Positions 25,247 to 33,760 of a stretch of 64,000 bases of DNA are shown in pieces. A program made the translations under genes and the position numbers. Numbering within the stretch: position 1 is the first letter of the stretch; each line of letters starts with the position of its first letter. The notes beneath the pieces were generated by a model. It did not search any database, was not told where the DNA came from, and saw nothing but the letters and a program-made list of their open reading frames with translations. The DNA comes from Magnetococcales bacterium (GTDB lineage Bacteria; Pseudomonadota; Magnetococcia; Magnetococcales; JADFZT01): assembly GCA_015232395.1 (NCBI GenBank), contig JADFZT010000004.1:3030-67029 (forward strand). The letters run 5' to 3'.

Positions 25247-26182
25247 TGCCGATGCTCCTTGGAGTTGAGTCTGGTGTTTAAATGATTTGACCCGTTTGCC
25301 CTTGTCCAGACGATCATCCGGTTGAGAGCTGTTGTGCTGGAGCTTTTGCAATAATCGTACCTGTTTGTATGCTTATGGTGCAACATTTTGATAAATTGGA
25401 ACTTATTGTGGTTCCAAAAAGAGTGTCCTGGAGCCTTGAAGCGCCTGACAATCTTTTTTCTCCCACTTTAAGTGGGACACTTTTGCCTTCAGATCCCCCC
25501 GGAGAGCCTGGGATAGGTATCATTTTCCTCCCAATCCATAAATCTCAAAATAGCAATGATGCAGAGGATGGCAGGACCGACGAGAAGGAAGGACGATTCG
25601 ATGGTCAACGTTGTTTCTCCATATTTTGTTTGTTTTGAGCTTCTTTGAGCTCCTTTGTAAACACACCTCCCTCGTAAGGGTACAGGTATACTAGCAAGAG
25701 CTTTGCCAAGAGAATTTTACGCCAAATTTCATCATGTTACATAAGATTTTCATTGTTTTTCGTTCTCAGCCATCGACAGTGGTTTGACTGGCCTGTGGGG
25801 TGGGGCAGGGGTTAAAAATGAGGGGATTGAATAAATTTTGGCAGGTAAAATCGACATGGGAATGGACGTGAAAAGGGATGGGCAATCGCTTGATTTGAGA
25901 TGGATTTTTTAACCAGGCAATTTTTGCCCCATCGCTCTGGGTACGCAAAGATGAAATGCCAAATCCAAGGGTGAAAAGGGGGCTGTCAGCTTTGTGGCAC
26001 AGAGGAGGCAAAGAGGTGGGGTCAATGGAAAAGAAGTGTCCGCAACAGGTCGTTCAGGGCTGAATCAAGAGGTTGGCAGCAACCCGGAATTTCTGGAACA
26101 CCACCCGGGCTGGAGAGATAAACCTTCCCCGCTTGGTGCGAATGTGACAATTCAACCTGCTGAAATTGCTTGAAATTTATCT
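25247..26182. other. Long gene-free stretch
   Basis: About 940 bases without a supported gene. An imperfect palindrome, TCCCACTT-T-AAGTGGGA (about 25462-25480), is the only clear symmetric site and could be an operator. Frames of 60-90 codons on both strands have no ribosome sites and random-looking composition. It may be decayed sequence. Confidence 0.6.
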
Positions 26183-26653
26183 TTATGGTGAAGTCAAAAG
26201 CATGGGTGGGAGCATCCAGAGGAGGCGAAAAGGATGCGCCTCTGTTCGTTCCAGACAGAGAATGGTACCCGGTTGGGACAAAATTTGGGCTGGCGCTTGT
26301 GCCCCTGCCAGCACGAGGGAAACAAATCGGGTGATGTGGGGGCCGTGGCCCGCTATCAGGGTATCTTTTTCCCAAGAGGTACACGCATACAACAAATAAT
26401 CAGCCGAATCCTTGGGGCGAATATGGGGGATGATTTCAAGGTTTTGATGATCGCTCAGGTAGCGGGCCAGAATATCGGCGGTTTGCCGGGCTCGGGTCTT
26501 GCCGCTATGGCAAATCCGCGCCACTCTTACCCCGCCATGGGCCAGAAACGCCCCGCTCCTCTCGATTTCTGAAATTCCCCGAGGGGTCAGGGGGCGATCC
26601 CGATCAACCTCCTTGGGTACCGCCTCGCCATGATGGGCCAGGAGCAGTTTCAT
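26183..26653 (-). CDS. sixA: SixA-like phosphohistidine phosphatase (histidine phosphatase superfamily)
   Basis: A 156-aa member of the histidine phosphatase clan with SixA length. The N-terminal RHG motif reads HHG (LLLAHHGEAV, H7-H8-G9), so the catalytic His is present but the paired Arg is His. DRPLTPRGISE, CHSGKTRARQTADIL and the late AGHGPHITRF (second His) fit SixA. It removes phosphate from phosphohistidine proteins. It follows a 61-aa gene by 5 bases. The altered motif leaves activity uncertain. Confidence 0.85.
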   Translation of the reverse strand: MKLLLAHHGEAVPKEVDRDRPLTPRGISEIERSGAFLAHGGVRVARICHSGKTRARQTADILARYLSDHQNLEIIPHIRPKDSADYLLYACTSWEKDTLIAGHGPHITRFVSLVLAGAQAPAQILSQPGTILCLERTEAHPFRLLWMLPPMLLTSP

Positions 26654-26658
26654 GGATT

Positions 26659-26844
26659 CTATTCCCGATCCTGTTTGTTGATCAGATTGGGATTGGCTGG
26701 ATCAATGATCTGATCTTCCAGGGGTTTGCCGGTCAAGAGCCTGGCAAAGAGGGTGGGCTGGGGTTTTTCCAGGGGAGAACGCTGGCTGGGCTTGGGGGAG
26801 TCGTTTTTATCGCTGCCGGGTTGTGGAAGCTTGGTTTTCGGCAT
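26659..26844 (-). CDS. Small basic Pro-rich hypothetical protein
   Basis: A 61-aa protein from ATG 26844 with GGAG 7-8 bases upstream. It is Lys/Pro/Ser rich and disordered in the first half, then has a short hydrophobic motif (TLFARLLTGKPLEDQIIDP). It ends 5 bases before sixA and is probably co-transcribed. Family not recognised. Confidence 0.55.
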   Translation of the reverse strand: MPKTKLPQPGSDKNDSPKPSQRSPLEKPQPTLFARLLTGKPLEDQIIDPANPNLINKQDRE

Positions 26845-27060
26845 GATGCTCTCCTTGGTTTTTTTTGGGTCGCTATCCAACGGTGGCCTCAGGCACTTTT
26901 ACAGCTCATGATACCAAATCCTGTTCAATCATCCAAAAAAACAATCCCAGGGGAGGGTGGGCATTCAATCACCATTCCCATGATTCAATCAGCGTTGTCG
27001 CTGGTCATCCCCATCGCAAAACATGGTGGCAGGGGGCTGGTTGTGGAAAAATAGTTGGTT

Positions 27061-30018
27061 ATGAACTCTCTCTCAGCCATCGATTCCCACCCAGATCAGA
27101 ACCAACCCGGGGTAGGTGCGTTTCCCTTCGACACTTTCATGGCTGCTCTTAATCGAGGAGATCTCTGCCTCACAGTCAATCGACGCCTGGCCCGTACCCT
27201 GGCCAAGGCCTACGACCAAGAGCAGATTCACAAGGGCAGGCAGGTGTGGTCCACCCCGGAAATTTTGCCTCTATCTGCCTGGCTGCAACGCCTTTGGGGG
27301 GAGTGGCTGGATCTTCAGGAAGAGAGTGTCCCCCCCCTGCTCCTCACCCCCTGGCAAGAACGCACGCTCTGGCAGGAGATCATCCAAAGCTCACCGGAAG
27401 GGGCGGGGTTGATGCAGGTGGCTGATGCCGCTGATCAGGCCATGGAAGCATCCAGACTCCTGAACTCCTGGGGGTTGGAGATGAGCTGGCAACCAGTGGA
27501 GGAAAACGAGGATGTCCGGGCCTTTCGTCACTGGCAGGAGCTGTTTAGCCAGCACTGCCAGGACAACCAGTGGCTGGTGGAGTCCCAACTGATCGATTTT
27601 TTCCAAGAACGCCTTGGGGAGATTCCCTGGCCCAGCGCCTTGTGGTTGGCCGGATTTGATCGGATCACCCCCCAGCAGGATCATTTTTTGACAAGATTGG
27701 GTGATCTGGGCACCACCGTGACTCGACTCCCACCCCTTTCAGATCCCTTGGCTCGTGGCGTACGGGTGGGATTTCCCGACCGCCGGGGGGAAATTTTGGC
27801 CGCAGCCGGGTGGGCTCGGGATTATCTGATCAAACAGACCCCCAACAGCCCGGACCAATCCTCTCAGATGCCTGTAAAAATGGGCGTGATCGTGCCGGAC
27901 CTGGACGCCCGCCGACAAGAGGTGGCCCGGATTTTTGCCACGGTTTTAGATCCCCAAGGGTGGCTGCCTCACCATCCCCCGGCGACACCGCTGTTCAATA
28001 TTTCCCTGGGCACTCCTCTGGATGAGGAGCCCCTGATCCGTGATGCCCTCCATCTGCTCACCTTGGGGGAAGGGTATCTCCCCTTGGCCCGTTATCGGGA
28101 ACTGCTCCACTCTCCTTTTTGGGCCGGGGGCATGGGTGAGTGGAGCGAGCGGGCTTTGATGGATGTGGCTCTGCAACGCCATGGTCACCTCACCATCTCT
28201 ATTGAAGGCTTGATTTCAGCTGGATTGGGGGAGGGGGGTGGAGGGGATTTTGAGACGCCCCGGGAGAGCGGGGAAAATAAGCCTGAAAATCCCAGCCAAA
28301 AACGCGCCCCATCTCCCCAATTGGTGCAGAGTCTGAACCGCTTCCGGGAAGGGTTTGCAGAGAGCCCGAAGGCTACCGCCCCTCCCCAGGAGTGGGCCAC
28401 CCGTTTTGCCGAATGGCTCACCCTTCTGGGCTGGCCAGGGGAGCGGGCCTTGGACTCCAGGGAATTTCAGAGCGTGGAAGCCTGGCGGGAACTCCTCACC
28501 ACCTTTGCCTCTCTGGAACGGGTGGTGTCCGACATGACTCTGGGAGAAGCCTTGACCCAGCTGCGCCTACTGGCCCGGGAAAGCACCTTCCAGACCGAAA
28601 CCCCTGAAGCACCCATCGAAATCATGGGGGTGCTGGAAGCGGGTGGGGAACGATTCGATGCCCTCTGGATCATGGGCTTTTCCGACGCCCTCTGGCCCCC
28701 CAACCCCGAACCCAACCCTTTTTTGCCCCACAACTGGCAGCGGGATCAGGGTCTGCCCAGGAGTTCCCGGGAAGCGGAACTGGTTTTTTCCCAACAGGTG
28801 ACCACACGCCTTTTGGCTTTGGGCAGAGAGGTGGTGGTCAGCTATCCGGAGGGAGAAGAGGATCTGGAGCGCCGTCCCAGCCCACTGATCATGACCCTGC
28901 CCCCGGTGGATCCTGAAATACTTCTCCCCACACCCCCACCCACCCCCGCCCAATGGATCGGTGTCGATGGCCGGATGGAAACCCTCCCCGATCACCAAGC
29001 TCCGCCCCTTTCTCTACAGCGGGAAAAGACCAGCGCTGGAGGCTCCGGAATACTCAAAGCCCAATCCCTCTGCCCCTTTCAGGCCTTTGCCCGTTATCGC
29101 CTGGGGGCGCGAGAGGTCGAGACACCTGAGCCCGGACTCTCCCCCCTGCAACGGGGCAACCTGACCCATTGGGCACTGGATCATCTCTGGGGAGAGATCG
29201 GCTCCCTGGCCCGGCTTCGCACCCTTTCCGGTGAGGCGATGCAAGAGGTGATACATCAAGGAGTCACCCAGGCCATCAACAAGGGCAAAAGCCGATTTCC
29301 CGAAGGGTTGCGGGGGGGCTTTCAGAAGTTGGAACAAAAACGTCTGGAAAGATTGCTGCATCGCTGGCTGATGTTGGAGACTGAGCGGATGGATCCCTTT
29401 GAGGTGACTGACAGGGAGAGGCAACAGGATCTGGAGATCGGCGGCTTGACCATCCATCTGCGCCTGGATCGGGAAGATCGGTTAACGGGACCGGGTGGGG
29501 GACAGATTCTTCTGGATTATAAAACCGGCAAGGTGGGGATGAAGGATTGGTTTGGGGAGCGCCCCAAGGATCCCCAGCTACCCCTCTATTATCTGGCTGG
29601 GGGCGAAAAAACCGTCGGGGTGGCCTTTGCCCAACTTTTACCTGGGGAGGTCGCTTTCAAGGGACTTTCCCGGGAGCCCGACCAGCTCCCAGGGGTCACC
29701 ACCCCGGAGGGAACCCGCCACCTCCCTCCGGATCTGGATTGGCAGGCGTTGGGGCCTTATTGGCAAAAAACACTTTCGGGGATTGCCGAAGAGTATCGGG
29801 ATGGCGTTGCCAGTCGCACCCCTCAAACCGGGGCCTGTGATTATTGCGACCTGACGATTTTTTGCCGAAAACATGAAAGCAGTCCCGAAATTCCAGATGG
29901 TATGAATGCCAAACCCTCGAATGAAATGGATGTCACCCGGATCAAGGAGGGTGGCGGGGAGGAGAGAGCCGGGGATCAACCAGGGAATCACAGCAGTTCC
30001 CCGGAAGAAATATCATGA
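27061..30018 (+). CDS. AddB-like nuclease subunit (PD-(D/E)XK, iron-sulfur)
   Basis: A 985-aa protein of the AddB/RecB-like DNA repair type. The N-terminal helicase-like half has no Walker A, consistent with a structural role. The C-terminal nuclease has ILLDYKTGK and four cysteines placed as in AddB iron-sulfur clusters (SLCPFQAFARYRLG early, then CDYCDLTIFC). It would process double-strand break ends with the helicase encoded next, overlapping it by 4 bases (ATGA). It fits the 'probable DNA repair protein' family I recall as TIGR03623. An in-frame TTG 6 bases upstream is an alternative start. Confidence 0.85.
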   Translation: MNSLSAIDSHPDQNQPGVGAFPFDTFMAALNRGDLCLTVNRRLARTLAKAYDQEQIHKGRQVWSTPEILPLSAWLQRLWGEWLDLQEESVPPLLLTPWQERTLWQEIIQSSPEGAGLMQVADAADQAMEASRLLNSWGLEMSWQPVEENEDVRAFRHWQELFSQHCQDNQWLVESQLIDFFQERLGEIPWPSALWLAGFDRITPQQDHFLTRLGDLGTTVTRLPPLSDPLARGVRVGFPDRRGEILAAAGWARDYLIKQTPNSPDQSSQMPVKMGVIVPDLDARRQEVARIFATVLDPQGWLPHHPPATPLFNISLGTPLDEEPLIRDALHLLTLGEGYLPLARYRELLHSPFWAGGMGEWSERALMDVALQRHGHLTISIEGLISAGLGEGGGGDFETPRESGENKPENPSQKRAPSPQLVQSLNRFREGFAESPKATAPPQEWATRFAEWLTLLGWPGERALDSREFQSVEAWRELLTTFASLERVVSDMTLGEALTQLRLLARESTFQTETPEAPIEIMGVLEAGGERFDALWIMGFSDALWPPNPEPNPFLPHNWQRDQGLPRSSREAELVFSQQVTTRLLALGREVVVSYPEGEEDLERRPSPLIMTLPPVDPEILLPTPPPTPAQWIGVDGRMETLPDHQAPPLSLQREKTSAGGSGILKAQSLCPFQAFARYRLGAREVETPEPGLSPLQRGNLTHWALDHLWGEIGSLARLRTLSGEAMQEVIHQGVTQAINKGKSRFPEGLRGGFQKLEQKRLERLLHRWLMLETERMDPFEVTDRERQQDLEIGGLTIHLRLDREDRLTGPGGGQILLDYKTGKVGMKDWFGERPKDPQLPLYYLAGGEKTVGVAFAQLLPGEVAFKGLSREPDQLPGVTTPEGTRHLPPDLDWQALGPYWQKTLSGIAEEYRDGVASRTPQTGACDYCDLTIFCRKHESSPEIPDGMNAKPSNEMDVTRIKEGGGEERAGDQPGNHSSSPEEIS

Positions 30019-33000
30019 ACCACACCCCGACCCTTGCCGATAGCCAAGCCCGAAAAGCTGCCCTGGATCCCGAGGCTTCGTTCATTGTTCAGGCCCCTGC
30101 CGGTTCCGGCAAAACCGGACTGTTGACCCAGCGGTTTCTCACCCTGCTCTCCCGGGTTAATCAGCCCGAAGAGATCATCGCCATCACCTTCACCCGCAAG
30201 GCGGCGGGGGAGATGAAAAACCGTATTCTGGAATCTTTGGAGATAGCCGGAAACACCCCTCCCGCCCCCCCCCTGCCAGAGGATCCCCACGAGCGCCTGA
30301 ATCGGCATTTGGCTGAAAAGGCCCTGGCTCGGGATCAAGTGGGGGGATGGCAGATTCTTCTCAACCCCAACCGACTGCGTATTCTCACCATCGATTCCCT
30401 CTGCGCCTCGCTCACCGCCCGCATGCCCCTGCTCTCCAGAATGGGGGGACGGGCCCGGGTGGTGGATCAAGGGGATCCTTTCTATCAGCAGGCGGCCCAA
30501 AACTGCCTGGCTCTGGTGGGGGGGGCCGACCCCTATGGCGCGGCCGCCGCCACGCTTCTGGATCACCTGGACAACAACCTGCCACGGGCCACCCGCCTGC
30601 TGGCCGAAATGCTCGCCACCCGGGATCAATGGTTGCGGCGTCTGGGCAGCTTGGGCGATGAGATGCGGGAGCCTCTGGAAGGGGTGCTTCAGGCGGTCCA
30701 GCAACGGGAGGTGGCCGGGGTTTTGGCGCAAATTTCCCCAGCCATCAAAGAAGCGCTGATCCAGGCGGCCACCTTTGCCGCGGCCAACCTCCAGGCGGCT
30801 GAAAAAATCTCACCTTTGAACATCTGGTTGGATGCCCTCGATTTTCCGGACACCTCCCCCGACTCCTTTCCCCTCTGGCAGGGGCTGGCCGAGCTGCTTT
30901 TGACCCAAAAGGGAGAGTGGCGTAAACAGGTCAATGCGGCGGTGGGGTTCCCTGCCCCCAGTGGTGTTAAAAACAAGACCGAAAAAATCAGCCTGACCGA
31001 GAAAAAAAAGCAGGTTACAGCTTTGCTCAAAACCCTGGCCCGGAATACCACCCTGGCCCGGGATCTCCACGGCTTGCGCAGCCTGCCTCCAAGCCGCTAC
31101 AGCGATCAACAATGGCGCATTCTTCAGGCCCTGCTCACCCTTCTGCCCATGGCCGCCGCTCAACTTCAAGTGCTGTTTATGGAGCGGGGGCAGGTGGATC
31201 ATACCGAGATCACCCTGCGGGCGTTGGCAGCGCTGGGAGAGCCGGACAATCCCACGGACCTGGCTTTGAGTCTCGACTATCGCCTGGGCCACATCCTGGT
31301 GGATGAATTTCAGGACACCTCCGTCACTCACCATCAACTTTTGGAGCGCCTCACCGCTGGCTGGAACCCGGAGGATGGCCGCACCCTTTTTCTGGTAGGA
31401 GATCCCATGCAGTCCATCTACCGGTTTCGGGAGGCGGATGTGGGAATCTTTTTAAAAACCCGCAGGGATGGTCTCGCAGGTCTACCCCTGATCCCCTTGA
31501 ATCTCACCGTCAATTTTCGCTCTCAACAAGGCTTGGTCCACTGGGCCAACGCCGCCTTTGCCCAGGTGCTGCCCCAAAAGGAAGATCCCTTCTACGGCGC
31601 CGTCTCCCATACCCGTTCCGACAGCTTCCGGCCTACACTTGAAGGCAGCCCGGTCACCTGCCACCCTTTTGCCGAAGAGGATCGGGTGGCGGAAGGGGAG
31701 CGGGTGGTGGCACTGGTTCGGGAAGCGTTTGAAGGGTCTGTTTCGGAGGGTAACAAAGGCCAGGTGGCCATCCTCGCCCGCTCCCGATCCCACCTGGTGG
31801 AAATTGTGCCAGCACTCACCCGGGCGGGCATTCCCTTTCAGGCGGTGGAAATTCGCAAACTGGCGGATCAAACCGTCGTGCAGGATCTGCTCGCATTGAC
31901 CAGAGCCATCACCCATCCGGCTGATCGGGTGAGCTGGCTGGCCATTTTGCGCGCCCCCTGGTGTGGCCTGACCCTGGCTGACCTGGATGTTTTGGCAGGG
32001 GGGCATCACACGGCCACCCTTTGGGATCTTCTGAACGATCCAGCTCATCTCTCCAGGCTTTCCAGGAGTGGCAGAGAGCGGCTGGAGCCGGTGCGCGCTC
32101 TCCTCACCACAACTCTAGCCCAGCGCCGCCGCACCGCCCAAGGCCCCCTGACCGGTTTTTTGCGCCGTCGGGTGGAAGGGGTCTGGCTGGCCCTGGGGGG
32201 ACCGGCCTGTTTAAATTCCCCCGGAGAAATTTTGGACGCTGAACGCTTTTTTGATCTTCTGGAAGAGATGGAGCGGGGGGGGGTGATTGCTGATTTCAAG
32301 GAATTGGGGGAGCGGGTGGAGGCTCTTTTTGCCGGTCTTGATCCCGAGGCCGGCCCTCAAGTGCAGGTGATGACCATTCACAAGGCCAAGGGGCTGGAGT
32401 TTGACACGGTGATCCTACCGGGACTGGGTCGTCGTTCCCGGGGAGAGCAAGGACGCCTGCTGGCCTGGATGGAGCCCTCGGGAGAGTCCCTGCTCCTGGC
32501 CCCCATCAAGCGGAGCGATCAGGGAGCGGGGGATCCCATCCACGACTATCTGATGGGGGTGGAACGACAAAAGGGGCTTCTGGAAGCCGGACGCCTGCTC
32601 TATGTGGCGGCGACCCGAGCCAAAAAAAAATTACATCTGCTGGGCCATTTGAACCCGCCCAAAAAAGGCTCGGATCTGCCCTATCCCCCCTCCGGCTCCC
32701 TGCTTGCCCTGCTGTGGCCTGCTGTTGAGCGGGATTTTACCAGCCATCCCGAAGCCATCCCCCAGGGTGCAAACACCCTCGATCCGGCTCTACCAACCAC
32801 CGATCCTGCCAGCCAAGTGGGTGATTCAGCCAACCAAGTCACAGACCCTGCCTTTTCAGCCAAGCCCCCACCCCCCTTGCACCGCTTGGCCGCTGGTTGG
32901 CGACTGCCAAAATGGCCTCCCCCGGTGGGTCGCCCCGGGAGCCCGGAACAGATCGAGGGGGAGCCGGTTCCCTTCGAATGGGCTGGGGAAACCATCCGTC

Positions 33001-33554
33001 TGGTAGGCGTCGTGGTCCATCGCTATCTGTGCCGCATCGCCCGTGACGGGATTGATCGTTGGTCTCCCCAGCGGGTGACCGCCAGCGCCCCGACCATCGC
33101 TGCGCATTTGATCAGACAGGGCCTACCCGAAGGGGAGGGGCTGGACCAAGCTTGTGTTCGGGTTCAAACCGCACTCCGCTCCACCCTGATCGACCCCAGA
33201 GGGCAGTGGCTCCTTTCTGATCAACATACCGAAGCCCACTCGGAACTGGCTTTAACCGGGCTTTTCAAGGGTAACCGACTGGCCATCGTCATGGATCGGA
33301 CCTTTATCGATGGGGAAGGGGTTTGCTGGATCGTTGATTATAAGGTGAGCGTTCATCGGGGAGGGGATGACGAAGCTTTTTTGGATAACGAGCAGACGCG
33401 CTATCGGGATCAATTACAACGCTATGGCGCTTTCATGCAGGCGGCTCACCCCCATAGAGAGATCCGTCTAGGACTCTATTTTCCCATGCTGGGTGGCTGG
33501 CGCAGCTGGATCTTCCAAGGAATCGATAACCAATTTACCTCTCAGAATAAATAG
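30015..33554 (+). CDS. AddA-like helicase-nuclease (UvrD/RecB type)
   Basis: A 1179-aa SF1A helicase with a C-terminal nuclease. Motifs in order: Walker A (APAGSGKT, 27-34), TFTRKAAGEMKNR, DEFQDTS, LVGDPMQSIYRFREAD, NFRSQ, TIHKAKGLEFD and YVAATRAKKKL. The end domain has SELALTG, VMDRTF and WIVDYKVS with downstream QL-Y, the RecB-type PD-(D/E)XK set. Together with the upstream gene it forms an AddAB-like complex for homologous recombination. A Pro/Ser/Asp-rich spacer (about 915-960) separates helicase and nuclease. Confidence 0.93.
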   Translation: MNHTPTLADSQARKAALDPEASFIVQAPAGSGKTGLLTQRFLTLLSRVNQPEEIIAITFTRKAAGEMKNRILESLEIAGNTPPAPPLPEDPHERLNRHLAEKALARDQVGGWQILLNPNRLRILTIDSLCASLTARMPLLSRMGGRARVVDQGDPFYQQAAQNCLALVGGADPYGAAAATLLDHLDNNLPRATRLLAEMLATRDQWLRRLGSLGDEMREPLEGVLQAVQQREVAGVLAQISPAIKEALIQAATFAAANLQAAEKISPLNIWLDALDFPDTSPDSFPLWQGLAELLLTQKGEWRKQVNAAVGFPAPSGVKNKTEKISLTEKKKQVTALLKTLARNTTLARDLHGLRSLPPSRYSDQQWRILQALLTLLPMAAAQLQVLFMERGQVDHTEITLRALAALGEPDNPTDLALSLDYRLGHILVDEFQDTSVTHHQLLERLTAGWNPEDGRTLFLVGDPMQSIYRFREADVGIFLKTRRDGLAGLPLIPLNLTVNFRSQQGLVHWANAAFAQVLPQKEDPFYGAVSHTRSDSFRPTLEGSPVTCHPFAEEDRVAEGERVVALVREAFEGSVSEGNKGQVAILARSRSHLVEIVPALTRAGIPFQAVEIRKLADQTVVQDLLALTRAITHPADRVSWLAILRAPWCGLTLADLDVLAGGHHTATLWDLLNDPAHLSRLSRSGRERLEPVRALLTTTLAQRRRTAQGPLTGFLRRRVEGVWLALGGPACLNSPGEILDAERFFDLLEEMERGGVIADFKELGERVEALFAGLDPEAGPQVQVMTIHKAKGLEFDTVILPGLGRRSRGEQGRLLAWMEPSGESLLLAPIKRSDQGAGDPIHDYLMGVERQKGLLEAGRLLYVAATRAKKKLHLLGHLNPPKKGSDLPYPPSGSLLALLWPAVERDFTSHPEAIPQGANTLDPALPTTDPASQVGDSANQVTDPAFSAKPPPPLHRLAAGWRLPKWPPPVGRPGSPEQIEGEPVPFEWAGETIRLVGVVVHRYLCRIARDGIDRWSPQRVTASAPTIAAHLIRQGLPEGEGLDQACVRVQTALRSTLIDPRGQWLLSDQHTEAHSELALTGLFKGNRLAIVMDRTFIDGEGVCWIVDYKVSVHRGGDDEAFLDNEQTRYRDQLQRYGAFMQAAHPHREIRLGLYFPMLGGWRSWIFQGIDNQFTSQNK

Positions 33555-33760
33555 CGATTTATTTATCGGTCATCCAACTCCAGATACTTTTGAAACCGGG
33601 CTGAATGTTTTTCATTTCAAAAAAAACAGCAAAAAATCGATATAAATACGCTTTCTCCAATGCCATGGATGTAATACCTCCTGTTACACTACTGATTATT
33701 GTGGTAAATTGCTTTTCTAGATTGTAATTCCTACCCATCTTCCAAACCGACCCGACGCAC

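Noticed and set aside
25369-25638. 89-codon plus-strand frame
   Set aside because: No ribosome site and no recognisable composition; likely chance in a gene-poor region.
29988-30731. 247-codon frame antisense to the AddA-like gene start
   Set aside because: Shadow frame; the sense strand has Walker A and helicase motifs.
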